A DNA stretch of 64,000 nucleotides from Marinobacterium profundum (GCF_001528745.1 NZ_BCNS01000104.1:26952-90951); one strand, 5' to 3'. Shown: positions 1-8,282, numbered from the stretch's first letter. The notes: generated by a model from the sequence alone, not told the origin. A program made the numbers and translations.

Positions 1-2
1 TT

Positions 3-572
3 TGGCTGTCAACAGATGGCGAAGAGTACTATAGCGATGCATTGAGGTCAGCCTATCATCAAATTGAAGCTGAGTTCTATGATAACCAATTCAAAAAGAG
101 CCAAGACCTGTGGATGGCGATTAATGCCAGTAGTCATTACAGAAAGTGCGACAAAGCAAGGGTTGCTGACATATTACTCAGTGATATTGCTATCGAAAAA
201 AATAAATATCCCAAGCTTAAATCCGCCCTTTTCACGACTCACGGTGGTGTGAAACGAGACCTGAAGCAGAAGGATGAAGCTATCAAACTTGGTGAAAAAG
301 CCCACCTGCTGATGAATAACGATTTCCGCCCCTGCACCCTTATCGGAGCCGTTTATATGGAGACGGGTTGTTACAGTCTGGGACAGGAATGGTACGATAA
401 AGCCGTTGCACGCGGCGCAAGTGAACGAACTATTGATAGCGACCTACGCAGCATCTTTATGCGTGCCGATAAAGCTCTTCAATATGAGATGCGTGCTCAC
501 CTACTTAAAGTAGATCCTGATCGTTACCACTGGGTTAAAAACTCAAACCCCAGACGTTATGCTAAATCCTGA
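3..572 (+). CDS. Partial TPR-like hypothetical protein (5' end outside window)
   Basis: The reading frame is open from base 3 without a stop, so the true start lies left of the window; the first visible candidate start is a TTG at 42, but the residues before it read on smoothly. About 190 residues are visible. The helical, charged character and the stretch around residues 85-140, with alternating small and aromatic positions and a WYDKAV motif, resemble tetratricopeptide units (inference from pattern). No catalytic motif was recognised. It ends in a basic tail. It is followed by a truncated intergenic repeat and a yeiH remnant, so it sits at the edge of rearranged DNA. Function unknown. Confidence 0.6.
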   Translation, partial: WLSTDGEEYYSDALRSAYHQIEAEFYDNQFKKSQDLWMAINASSHYRKCDKARVADILLSDIAIEKNKYPKLKSALFTTHGGVKRDLKQKDEAIKLGEKAHLLMNNDFRPCTLIGAVYMETGCYSLGQEWYDKAVARGASERTIDSDLRSIFMRADKALQYEMRAHLLKVDPDRYHWVKNSNPRRYAKS

Positions 573-631
573 CATCAGGCGGCTGCTAGCGATATCTATT
601 ACGAAATTCAGGCCTCGGGTGAAAATGCGGG

Positions 632-735
632 ACTTCTTCGAGGGGAAGCGAGGGCGTTCGCATTGGGCCCTTCGTTGCAACGAAAGGCCCAATGCTGAAG
701 CATCCTGCTTTCTGGTTTAATCGGCCGAATTAATA
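632..735 (-). repeat. Truncated copy A of a multi-hairpin intergenic repeat
   Basis: This stretch matches the right half of the longer elements at 25569-25758 and 41348-41505. It shares the run GGCGTTCGCATTGG, then a hairpin with ATTGGGCC/GGCCCAAT arms, then a GAAGCA/TGCTTT hairpin, then a terminal TTAATCGGCCGAATTAA palindrome ending in AATATC. The left half (TATTAACCCGG arm and first hairpin) is missing. Its right end touches the TGA stop of the yeiH remnant, as in the copy beside focA. Confidence 0.75.
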
Positions 736-1048
736 TCAGCCGTAAAACAGCACATTCAGACCATAGCCTCCCACCATCAACACAATAAAGAGTACCAGCG
801 ACAGTGCCAACGGCTTGATACCCGCCTGGCGGATGGTGGCCCAGCGTGTTTTGATCCCCAGCGCCGCCATGGCGATAGCCAGGCTCAGCTAAGACGCCAG
901 CTGCAAGCCTTCCAGCACAATAGTTGGCAAGGCCAGCACGCTGTTCAGTGCTGCCGTGGCAATAAACCCGAAGACGAACCAGGGAATGGGCACCGGCCGG
1001 CGCTCACTGCTGCCGGCGGCGCGCTGGAAATAGAGGCTGCCCAGCACA
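736..1048 (-). pseudogene. 5'-truncated yeiH-like transporter remnant with amber stop
   Basis: The sequence closely matches the 3' end of the intact YeiH-family gene at 15921-16898, covering roughly its last 105 codons. Homology stops sharply near base 1048, inside the codons for VLGSLYFQ, and unrelated sequence follows up to the neighbouring dehydrogenase gene. The codon for Gln in LQLASQLSLA is TAG here, giving an in-frame amber stop near 888-890. With no start region and an internal stop it cannot make a working transporter. Silent and a few amino-acid differences from the intact copy suggest the duplication is not recent, or that the piece came from a related genome. Confidence 0.88.
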
Positions 1049-1109
1049 CAAGGCGTCGCCGGAAGGTTGAATACTCCGCCTCCACCAGCATGCGGTGATA
1101 TCACCGGAA

Positions 1110-2159
1110 TCAGAGTGCGTTCTGCACCGCCTGGGCGAGCTCCGCTGTGCTGAGACTTCCCCCCATGTCCGGGGTCCCGGCACCGGCGCCGGTCACCGTC
1201 TCGATGGCGGTCATCAACGCCGCGGCACCGGCGGTTTCACCCATATGCTGCAGCATCAGGGCACCGGCCCAGAGTGTCGCCAGCGGGTTGGCCAGCCCCT
1301 TACCCATGATATCGGGCGCCGAGCCATGCACCGGTTCGAACATGCCAGGACCGCCACTGACCGGATTGATATTGGCCGAGGCGGCAAAGCCGAGCCCACC
1401 CTGGATTGCGGCACCTATGTCGCTGAGGATGTCACCAAACAGGTTGGAGGCAACCACCACATCCAGCGTCTCTGGATGAGTGATCATGCGCGCCGCTATG
1501 GCATCGACATGGTAACGGGTCACCTCTACGTCCGGGTAATCGGCGGCAACGCGGTCGGTCATTTCGTCCCAGAACACCATGCTGTGACGCTGGGCGTTGG
1601 ACTTGGTGACCGAGGCCAGCTTGCCGCTGCGAAGGCGGGCCTGTTCGAAGCCGTAGCGCAGTACACGCTCGACACCAGCGCGGGTAAAGATGGAGGTTTC
1701 CACCGCCACTTCCAGGTCACCACCGCGATGCACTCGGCCCCCGGCGCCACTGTACTCGCCTTCGGTGTTTTCGCGGATGCACAGGATATCGAAGGTCTTT
1801 TCCGTGCGCAGTGGCCCCGTGACGCCCGCCAGCAATCGATGCGGACGTTCGTTGACCGACAGATCCAGCCCCTGACGGATCGCCAGCAGCAGTTCGCGCA
1901 GAGAAATATGATCCGGCACGGTCGCAGGCAACCCCACGGCGCCCAGGTAGATGGCATCAAAAGCCCGCAACTGTTCAACGCCGTCGGCTGGCATCATCAC
2001 ACCCTGTTCCAGGTAATAATCGCAGGACCAGGGTAGCCAGTCACCCGCAAGGCCAAAGCCCTGTTTGTCGGCGACAGCCTGCAGTACGGGCCAGGCAGCT
2101 TGCAACACTTCGGTGCCGATGCCATCACCTGGCAGCAGCGCAACGCGGTAGTTTTTCAT
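1110..2159 (-). CDS. Tartrate/D-malate dehydrogenase-type beta-decarboxylating dehydrogenase
   Basis: A 349-residue member of the isocitrate/isopropylmalate dehydrogenase superfamily, usual length for the TtuC/DmlA (YeaU) branch. It starts with LLPGDGIGTEV, the nucleotide/substrate-binding signature, has ENTEGEYSG with the family phosphorylation-site region, the metal-binding SNLFGDILSD near residue 240, and GSAPDIMGKGLANP near 285. Such enzymes oxidise and decarboxylate tartrate or D-malate with NAD+ and a divalent metal in the cytoplasm. Substrate choice among tartrate, D-malate and 3-isopropylmalate cannot be read from sequence; absence of leu genes nearby argues against leuB. Its 3' end lies about 60 bp from the yeiH remnant. 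It has its own 5' region and is separated from the next operon by a terminator. Confidence 0.85.
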   Translation of the reverse strand: MKNYRVALLPGDGIGTEVLQAAWPVLQAVADKQGFGLAGDWLPWSCDYYLEQGVMMPADGVEQLRAFDAIYLGAVGLPATVPDHISLRELLLAIRQGLDLSVNERPHRLLAGVTGPLRTEKTFDILCIRENTEGEYSGAGGRVHRGGDLEVAVETSIFTRAGVERVLRYGFEQARLRSGKLASVTKSNAQRHSMVFWDEMTDRVAADYPDVEVTRYHVDAIAARMITHPETLDVVVASNLFGDILSDIGAAIQGGLGFAASANINPVSGGPGMFEPVHGSAPDIMGKGLANPLATLWAGALMLQHMGETAGAAALMTAIETVTGAGAGTPDMGGSLSTAELAQAVQNAL

Positions 2160-2605
2160 GAATATTCCAAAGTAATTTTTAAAGATGATAGTTAGCTTAC
2201 GCGGGCCTTTTGAATAAGGTAACTCAACAAAAATTATCAGGTGGATAACGATCTTTTATGCAGCACTGCCCGTCAGAGCCGCCCGACCGGCTCCAATCAA
2301 TACGCATTTGTAATATTTGCGTAATGCCTGTTTGACGAAAGAACATAAGATAGCGGGCAACTGCGCGAGGAGTGCTGGATGCTGACTAAGGTTGCGTCTC
2401 TTTTTTCATTCTGATGGCTGCGCTTAGTACCCCCAGCTCCGTATTCCTGCCACATTCCTGCCAAAAGCAATAAGGCACAAAAAAGCCCGAGCACCATACA
2501 AGGAAAGGAGCCCGGGCAAAGCTGGAATAACTCTGTAAAACAGCCCTATGGCCGCATCAATACGCCAGACCCTGAATGACGAGCGTCAGGCGCCTGCCCT
2601 GAACA
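2160..2605. other. Intergenic region with one terminator
   Basis: The left part is AT-rich and is the likely promoter region of the dehydrogenase gene on its left. The right part holds the rho-independent terminator of the decarboxylase operon. The 66-codon open frame at 2297-2497 overlaps that terminator and has no ribosome-binding site, so I do not count it as a gene. Confidence 0.6.
2481..2517 (-). terminator. Rho-independent terminator of the oxidase/decarboxylase operon
   Basis: Read on the minus strand, GCCCGGGC and GCTCGGGC arms pair over 8 bp (one G-U) with two more pairs beyond a mismatch, and are followed by six T. It lies about 90 bp past the decarboxylase stop, as expected for the end of the 7347-to-2606 operon. 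Confidence 0.8.
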
Positions 2606-4390
2606 TCAGAAAATTCCTCCGGGCGGCCAGTTTGGGTTTTCGATCTCGTCCTCCCCGACTTCGGTGTTGATATGGGCCGCAATCGACGCTGGTACGTCGG
2701 TCTTGTCGAGCACCACCTCGACCACATAGTTCTGCGTCGGGTTGTCGCGGATGTCTGCCATTGCCGAGGCCAGGTCGTCCAGGTTCGCGACCTTGTGGCC
2801 CTTGCCGCCGAACACTTCCGGCAGCTTGCTGAAGTTCCAGGCGGGCAGCTCGTTGTAGGCGTAGACCTTGTTCTGCAGCGGATCCGGATAGTCCCGTTTG
2901 CCGCTGCCGGTGCGAAACGGATTCGGGTTCACCAGTTTCTGCTCGATGCCATAGATGCCGTTGGCGAGAACGAAGACGACGGTGTTCTGGCCATAGGCGT
3001 GGTGATCCGACACCGCCTGGCAAGTTTCGTGAAAGGCCCCATCGCCCACCACCACCACGGCGCGTTTGTCCGGGCGGGCGCATTTCACCCCGGTGGCGGC
3101 GGCAACCGAGTAACCGATGGACAGCCAGGCCGCCTGGGCGATAAAGCCACTCTGGGCGGCTATCGGTACGCTTTGGGCACCGATCAGCGGGAAACCTGCA
3201 TCAACCACCAGCACATCCTCTGCGGTCAGCCAGCTCCCCAGACGCTCGAAGAAGCTGTCGTAGCCCAGCTTCGCCGGGCGGGCCATCAGGTTCATGGGCA
3301 TAAGCTGACTCAGGCGCAGACCCCTGAGGTGGCCGCTGGCTTGGTGCTGTTCCAGCGCCTGAATCAGCCGGTCTATATAGGCGCCCAGCTCCACCCCTGG
3401 GTAGAAACTGGCCCCGGCGAACAGGCTGTCCTGGCAGGCCAGCAGGGTTCGGTCGCCGCGAATGTTCTGGCTGCCGGTATCCTTGCCTATGGTGTTGGCG
3501 CCTATGCCTAACAGCACGCCGTCCGGGCCTATCAGGCTGTCGATCTCCTGAGTTGTCAGGGTATAGCAGCCCTCGAAATAGGGATGCTGCTCCGACAGCA
3601 CTGATTTGCTCCAGGCGCTGGTAACAAAATGAATAGGCTGATCATGCTTGGCCAGGGTGCGATTTAGCACCTCCATCAGCCGGACGAAGTTGTCCTGCAA
3701 GCCATAGCGCTGCAGCTCGATGCCTGCCCAGACGATGGCCTTTTTGGCGTTGATCAGACTGTTCAAGGTAGTTTGAACGGCGGCCTCGACCTCGGAGACC
3801 GTCACTATGTCGCCACGGCCGGATTCGAGGCAGCCGACAGGTGCGCGGCAAGACGCGCGCCAGACATCCTCGCACACCTCCAGATAGCCCGGCCTGTGCG
3901 CCGTCAGCATGGCTGTCAGCACAGAATCGATCTGATAGCAGGCCTGGCGGGCATTGGTGATCCGCTCCGCCGCCACTGTAATCGGGCGGAACATGTTGAT
4001 GTCGACAAACTCGTAGCCCGTGGTGTGGGAATAGAGCAGCCCGGTGTTCTTCTCGATGCTGTTTTCCTTGTTAGTCGGCGCACCATTGATCAGCAGCACC
4101 GGCACCTGTTCGACGTAGGAGCCGGCAATGCAGTTGAGCATGCTGAAAGCGCCAACGCTGTAGGTCACGTAGGCAGCGGCAAAGCCCGTCAGCCGACCAT
4201 AGGCGTCGGCGGCGTAGCCTGCGCATAACTCGCTGGCATTGCCCGAAATGCGCAGTGGCGAATTGTCGTCAGCCAGAATGGTGTCGAGCAGCGGCGCTGT
4301 GTAGTTGCCCGCGACCCCGAACAGCTGGCGCAGACCCAGCTGTTCCAGCCTGAGCTTGAGATACTGGGCGACCGTAATGTCCTGTTCCAT
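2606..4390 (-). CDS. ThDP-dependent 2-keto acid decarboxylase, pyruvate/indolepyruvate decarboxylase family, altered active site
   Basis: 594 residues, slightly longer than typical pyruvate or indolepyruvate decarboxylases. The ThDP-activating Glu is present (Glu54 in GNASELCAGYAADAYGR), as is the cofactor-binding GDGAFHETCQ ... LANGIYGIE segment near 445-480 including the second catalytic Glu. Two positions that are acid/base residues in the family differ: the Asp of the PGD motif is Asn29 (AGNY), and the His-His pair is Ser122-His123 (YSHTTG). Decarboxylation of an aryl or alkyl 2-keto acid to an aldehyde is the family reaction, but these changes make carboligation or a different outcome possible. 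Last gene of a three-gene operon, 9 bp after the preceding gene. The flavin oxidase upstream could supply the keto acid. Confidence 0.85.
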   Translation of the reverse strand: MEQDITVAQYLKLRLEQLGLRQLFGVAGNYTAPLLDTILADDNSPLRISGNASELCAGYAADAYGRLTGFAAAYVTYSVGAFSMLNCIAGSYVEQVPVLLINGAPTNKENSIEKNTGLLYSHTTGYEFVDINMFRPITVAAERITNARQACYQIDSVLTAMLTAHRPGYLEVCEDVWRASCRAPVGCLESGRGDIVTVSEVEAAVQTTLNSLINAKKAIVWAGIELQRYGLQDNFVRLMEVLNRTLAKHDQPIHFVTSAWSKSVLSEQHPYFEGCYTLTTQEIDSLIGPDGVLLGIGANTIGKDTGSQNIRGDRTLLACQDSLFAGASFYPGVELGAYIDRLIQALEQHQASGHLRGLRLSQLMPMNLMARPAKLGYDSFFERLGSWLTAEDVLVVDAGFPLIGAQSVPIAAQSGFIAQAAWLSIGYSVAAATGVKCARPDKRAVVVVGDGAFHETCQAVSDHHAYGQNTVVFVLANGIYGIEQKLVNPNPFRTGSGKRDYPDPLQNKVYAYNELPAWNFSKLPEVFGGKGHKVANLDDLASAMADIRDNPTQNYVVEVVLDKTDVPASIAAHINTEVGEDEIENPNWPPGGIF

Positions 4391-4399
4391 CCCTGGCTC

Positions 4400-5371
4400 C
4401 TATTGTTTGACCATGGTGTTGATCGTGATGTGGGGCCAGGTGATCAATTCCTTCGGATCGGTTTGGCCAAACTTGAGATGAAACACCAGGTCGATAATCT
4501 GGGTGTACTGCAGTTGATCAAACTCCTGCCCAGTCTTGGTGTTGCGCACTTTTTCGAGCCAGAACACCGCCTGCATTCGGGTGGCGTTGGCATGGTGGAC
4601 GATAAAGGGGATATTGCTGATCCCGCCCGAATGGCTTGAATCCAGCACCAGGGTCTTGGTTTCCAGAATCTCAAAGCCCTCGGCGGCCTGTGTTTCCAGA
4701 TCCTGACGCAGGGTCGCGTTCGGATTGCCGACATTGATGTCCTTGTTCGGTAGCAGATAAGGATCGGTATAGCCCAGAGGGGCACCCTGGCCGATATCCG
4801 GCGGCAGGCTGGAGATATCCGGAATATTCGGCGCCCCCTGCTCAACGAAGGGCGGCTTGCTGAGCAGCATGATGGAGTCCCCGTGAGGAATGGTGCCACT
4901 GCGCGCCACGTTGAAACCGGGGGGCGGCTGCATCTGGTTGTTGTTGTCGACGATCGCGGACAGGTTCATAAACATGCCGTTCTCAACGTGAAGGGCTTCC
5001 GCCGTGTCCTTGTTGAACACCCGCTGCTGGTACTCCAGCGCCGCAACGAACTGGTCGACGCTACCGCCCCGGTTGCGCGCCGGTGCCCCCGCATCGCGCA
5101 CATCCAGGGTTTCGGCATAGGGGATGACCAGCAGCTTGAAATCCCCCTGGCTCTGGGGCGTCGAGCCTCTGGACGGCAGCGCTATGATGTTCCAGCCCTT
5201 GTTGCCGAACCAGTTTCCTTGCAGATCGTTGAAAAACTGCGTTGTGAGCTGGGACGGCGTCAGGCTCACCGTTGCAGTGCTCTCCAGCAGTTCCTGACCC
5301 GGATCCTGGCTCAGGCGCCTGCTTGAGGCACCACCCAGGCGCTGAAATGCATTGGTATCAAAGCTTTTCAT
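4400..5371 (-). CDS. Unrecognised protein, possibly nitrobindin/lipocalin-like beta-barrel
   Basis: I start this gene at 5371 (MKSFDTNAF), where AGGGAGAG lies 5 nt upstream; a longer frame to 5449 would overlap the oxidase gene and lacks such a site. The product has 323 residues and no signal peptide or membrane helix. The order of motifs LQGNWFGNKGWN, VIPYAETLDV, ALEYQQRVF, LHVENGMFMNL and GTIPHGDS recalls the G-x-W ... Y-x-E ... Y-x-Q ... LHxExG ... GxxxG layout of nitrobindin/THAP4-like heme or lipid-binding barrels; this is inference from pattern, not a confirmed family match. A Pro- and Asp-rich insert lies at 175-215. It sits between the flavin oxidase and the decarboxylase with very short gaps, so it is likely co-expressed and may bind a hydrophobic substrate or product. 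Confidence 0.65.
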   Translation of the reverse strand: MKSFDTNAFQRLGGASSRRLSQDPGQELLESTATVSLTPSQLTTQFFNDLQGNWFGNKGWNIIALPSRGSTPQSQGDFKLLVIPYAETLDVRDAGAPARNRGGSVDQFVAALEYQQRVFNKDTAEALHVENGMFMNLSAIVDNNNQMQPPPGFNVARSGTIPHGDSIMLLSKPPFVEQGAPNIPDISSLPPDIGQGAPLGYTDPYLLPNKDINVGNPNATLRQDLETQAAEGFEILETKTLVLDSSHSGGISNIPFIVHHANATRMQAVFWLEKVRNTKTGQEFDQLQYTQIIDLVFHLKFGQTDPKELITWPHITINTMVKQ

Positions 5372-5382
5372 GACCGCTCTCC

Positions 5383-7347
5383 CTATTCCTGATCGAAGTA
5401 GCTGAGATTGACACTGCCCACCAGGCAATCGGTAGCGGGCATGGCGCAACAGGACTCAGAGGCCAGCGAGGTGCCGGGGTCAAAGCCTGGGTCTATGTAC
5501 TTCCTGATCTGGACTAGCGCCCGTTTTTGGTAGGCTGCCTTGATGGCGCTGGACGGCGATTGGCCACTTTGTTGTTCGAACACCTGGCTGATGGGTGCCA
5601 GGTCGAAGGCCTTTTCCAGCACCAGGTTGGCCGAGCGCAGCGCGCCCTCCACCCAGCCCTGGTAGTCGGAAAAGGCTTCACCGCAGGTGAAGATGTTGTC
5701 TATGGGTTCACAGAGGAATTCGATAACCTCCCGGTCGTCGGCCCCCACAGCCCACTGATGGACACCAAAGCCAAACTGCTGGCTCGCGTTCACGTTAAAG
5801 CGGGTACTGCCGCTCCAGACCCGGGCACTGGTCAGGATAGGTGTCGGCACATAGTGGGTATTAAAGAGCTCGCGGAAGAAATGCGTAGCCCGCTCCACCA
5901 CGCACTGGGATGCGGCATACAGAGTTTGCGGCTCGCACTGCGTAAAGTCCCGTTGCAGCGGCGAGTCGAAGAGTGCGCCATTGTTTTGCAGCGTGCGCCA
6001 GTAGTTGATATTGAGGTAGTCACAGTAGATGGTCAGGGCCGCAGGCTTCTGATAGCGGGACTGGTTAATCTGATCGAGCTCCTTGGCGATCTCCGGCGAC
6101 GGCTCCTTGCCCTGGCGCTTCAGCCAATCGCTGTACTCCAGCGCCGCGAAACTGGGCTGGTCGATGGCATAGAAGGGATACACCGAACCCAGCGGCGAGT
6201 CGGAAAAACTGGGGCCAAATGCAACTTCGGGCTGGCCGCTCAGTTTATTGCCCCACCAGGCCTTGTCGTAATAGAGGTTGATCTTGAGCAGTGGCTGGTT
6301 ACTGGCGGTCTGCAGGCTGTCCCAGAGTTTCTCCGACTGCTGCGGCGGCAGTGTGTTGAGTACATTGGAACTCACAAAGAGTTTTTCCAAAGCCAGGCGC
6401 GGCATCCCCAGTACAACCCTGTTAGCCGTCAACTCGCCGTAGTGGATCTGGTTGTGTTCATCGATAGTCTGATATTTCAGCTGGTAGCCCTGCCCCGATT
6501 CCGCCTTGCCGATGCTCAACAGCTGGGTTTTGAGGTAAATGCGCTCCTTGCCAATGCGCTCCACCAGAGCATTGGGCAGGGTGCTGAAGCCATTCTCCAG
6601 AGTGCGAAACTGCGGATCTGCCGGAAACTCTTCCAGCAGCTGGTAGGCAACGCCGGCGTTCATATCTGACAGGAAGGTGCCGTTGAAACCGGCTGCCCGA
6701 TACAGCATGGTGATGCACTCATTGGAGTAGCCCATATCGCTGAACAGGTTCCACAGCGTCCAGTCTTTCATCTTGATGCCGTTCCACTGGCAGTCGAGGC
6801 GAAACTGCTGCCAGAACTCCGGTCCCCGCTGTTCGGGCCTTGCGCTGAAGTTCGGGTTGGCTTCCAGGATGCGGTTGAATACGGTGTTGATAATCGCACT
6901 CGGGCTCATGCCCTGCTCGGCTGGCTCAAGGTTGTAAAGCTGCGACCAGATTGCGAAATCATCTTGCGCAGCTATGGCGTTATTGAAGCTGTGGCCACGG
7001 AACAGCAGACGGTTATTGCCGCCGCTGTTCATCGGGAAGGGCACTATCTGATCCTCGATGTTCAGCAGCATGAACAGGCTCATCAGATTGTCCATGTCAT
7101 CGAAGGTGAAGCGCATTCCGCCCTCTTCTTCCTTCACCTCGGCATCCCCGATCTTCACAACATCGGAATCGAGCCGGCCACCAGTGCGATTGGACTTGTC
7201 GATGATAAACACGTCGGCGTTGGGGTCGTTCTCGAGCATGCGCCAGGTGGTGTAAAGACCGGCCATGCCGGCCCCCACCACCAGCGTATCGGTATGGGTG
7301 GGCATGGGATTGCGGTGTAGCAGGTCGTGCAGGGTCAAATGGGCCAT
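5383..7347 (-). CDS. Flavin amine oxidase / L-amino-acid oxidase-like protein
   Basis: 654 residues. A dinucleotide-binding VVGAGMAGLYTTW near residues 22-35 is followed by IIDKSNRTGGR, the second FAD-contact motif, and the C-terminal FAD signature CGEAFSDYQGWVEGALRSA lies near 565-585. This is the flavin-containing amine oxidase fold seen in L-amino-acid oxidases, which turn amino acids into keto acids, ammonium and hydrogen peroxide. There is no signal peptide, so it is probably cytoplasmic. The start is supported by AAGGAG 7 nt upstream. After the FAD domain comes a roughly 75-residue tail with a Cys-Cys pair (ESCCAM), not normal for the family. First gene of the three-gene operon ending in a keto acid decarboxylase. 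Substrate unknown; an aromatic amino acid is plausible. Confidence 0.85.
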   Translation of the reverse strand: MAHLTLHDLLHRNPMPTHTDTLVVGAGMAGLYTTWRMLENDPNADVFIIDKSNRTGGRLDSDVVKIGDAEVKEEEGGMRFTFDDMDNLMSLFMLLNIEDQIVPFPMNSGGNNRLLFRGHSFNNAIAAQDDFAIWSQLYNLEPAEQGMSPSAIINTVFNRILEANPNFSARPEQRGPEFWQQFRLDCQWNGIKMKDWTLWNLFSDMGYSNECITMLYRAAGFNGTFLSDMNAGVAYQLLEEFPADPQFRTLENGFSTLPNALVERIGKERIYLKTQLLSIGKAESGQGYQLKYQTIDEHNQIHYGELTANRVVLGMPRLALEKLFVSSNVLNTLPPQQSEKLWDSLQTASNQPLLKINLYYDKAWWGNKLSGQPEVAFGPSFSDSPLGSVYPFYAIDQPSFAALEYSDWLKRQGKEPSPEIAKELDQINQSRYQKPAALTIYCDYLNINYWRTLQNNGALFDSPLQRDFTQCEPQTLYAASQCVVERATHFFRELFNTHYVPTPILTSARVWSGSTRFNVNASQQFGFGVHQWAVGADDREVIEFLCEPIDNIFTCGEAFSDYQGWVEGALRSANLVLEKAFDLAPISQVFEQQSGQSPSSAIKAAYQKRALVQIRKYIDPGFDPGTSLASESCCAMPATDCLVGSVNLSYFDQE

Positions 7348-7739
7348 GGGTCAACTCCTTGTTATTTTCGATGGCTTGGCAATCAAGACAGTGCGCTATG
7401 CGCGACCGAGTTAGGTCCGGCCAGTTCCTTGCCGGGGAAAACCAAAAACGCAGCCTGGATGCCGGGACTGAACGGGAGGGAGTATCAACGTTTTCCAAAA
7501 CGAAAAAGCGGGCTATCCCCGCTCCTGTAAAAAGTGGATGCGGGGATCCCCATCCGATTGCCCTAGATAGATATAGGCAGGCAATGCCATAAATTCAAAC
7601 AAACGTTTATATTAAAGTGCCATATACAGCGGGAAGCCCGCTAACTGTGTCCATGATCCGCAGGCCCACAAATTAATTACGCTGTTGTGCTATGCAGCCT
7701 GAATCAACGGGCTGCCCTGATAGCCTGATTAAGCTTATA
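7348..7739. other. Gene-free stretch upstream of the oxidase operon
   Basis: Holds the operon promoter region and one hairpin terminator (listed separately). No coding frame with a ribosome-binding site was seen. Confidence 0.5.
7503..7523 (-). terminator. Minus-strand hairpin terminator
   Basis: AGCGGG and CCCGCT arms with a 5-nt loop, followed on the minus strand by five T. It would stop leftward transcripts from the codB remnant before the oxidase operon. Confidence 0.6.
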
Positions 7740-7974
7740 AAAGCAGAGACTTCCTCCTGTAGATAAACGCTAATACACAGAAATATAAAGAGATTATCCT
7801 CAATGCCATGGGTGATCATGGCGTCTTTCACCACACCTTTTATCTGCTGGCAGCTCTGACTCAGGGGCACCGCATCTTTGCGGTAGATCAGTTTGTAAAA
7901 CAGCACATAGGCGAGCATGGCCGTGAGAATCGCATTCAGCGGGGCTATGCTGAAAATGCCGTCCGCTGGCGAGA
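7740..7974 (-). pseudogene. 3' remnant of a codB-like cytosine permease gene
   Basis: The translated MLAYVLFYKLIYRKD segment and the flanking bases match the C-terminal codons and downstream region of the intact codB at 12553-13857. Homology ends abruptly at about 7974, inside the codons that read PADGIFSIAPLNA in the intact gene, and the next base belongs to a marR-type fragment on the other strand. The stop of the intact gene is not kept, so the frame runs on into unrelated codons. Only about 55 codons of the transporter remain, hence a dead fragment. Confidence 0.85.
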
Positions 7975-8188
7975 CCAGGGCCTGATAGAGCTGATCACCT
8001 CCCCCACGGACGGACGGGTAACCCTGGCATCAATGACCCCGCAGGGGCGCGAGCGCCCCGAGCTTGTGCGCGAATCGGTGAGCGGAATATTCAAGCGCTG
8101 CTTCCAGGCGCTGACCGCCGCCCAGATCAAGCGGCTCAACGGCCTGCTGCAGCAACTGCACGGCAACATGCTGACCCTGCGGGACTGA
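7973..8188 (+). pseudogene. 3' remnant of a MarR-family regulator gene
   Basis: The 71 codons from DQGLIELITS to the stop read as the wing and C-terminal dimerisation helices of a MarR regulator: the SPTDGR turn followed by VTLASMTPQGRE matches the family's wing signature. The winged-helix recognition part and the start are missing, because the frame runs leftward straight into the codB remnant on the opposite strand. A fused frame starting at 7808 exists, but its first 55 codons are antisense to codB and have no meaning, so no functional regulator is expected. Confidence 0.8.
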
Positions 8189-8232
8189 CGTCGCCCCCAG
8201 TCCTCATTGCCCTGTTTTTCTTGCATAACCCA

Positions 8233-8270
8233 AAAAGAAGAAGGGAAAATGGCGGTACTTTTCTTCTTTT
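8233..8270. promoter_or_regulatory. Inverted repeat upstream of LysR gene
   Basis: AAAAGAAGAA and TTCTTCTTTT form a perfect 10-bp inverted repeat with an 18-bp spacer, ending 12 bp before the LysR start. An autoregulatory operator or a transcript hairpin is possible. Confidence 0.4.
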
Positions 8271-8282
8271 GGATATAGTTGC

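Noticed and set aside
1095..2036. 313-codon open frame opposite the dehydrogenase gene
   Set aside because: Shadow of the real gene; low-complexity translation.
2297..2497. 66-codon minus-strand frame
   Set aside because: Overlaps a good terminator and lacks a ribosome-binding site.
5527..6669. 380-codon open frame opposite the flavin oxidase gene
   Set aside because: Shadow of the real gene, no motifs.
7808..8188. 126-codon frame as a full regulator gene
   Set aside because: First 55 codons are antisense to the codB remnant; only the last 71 are MarR-like.
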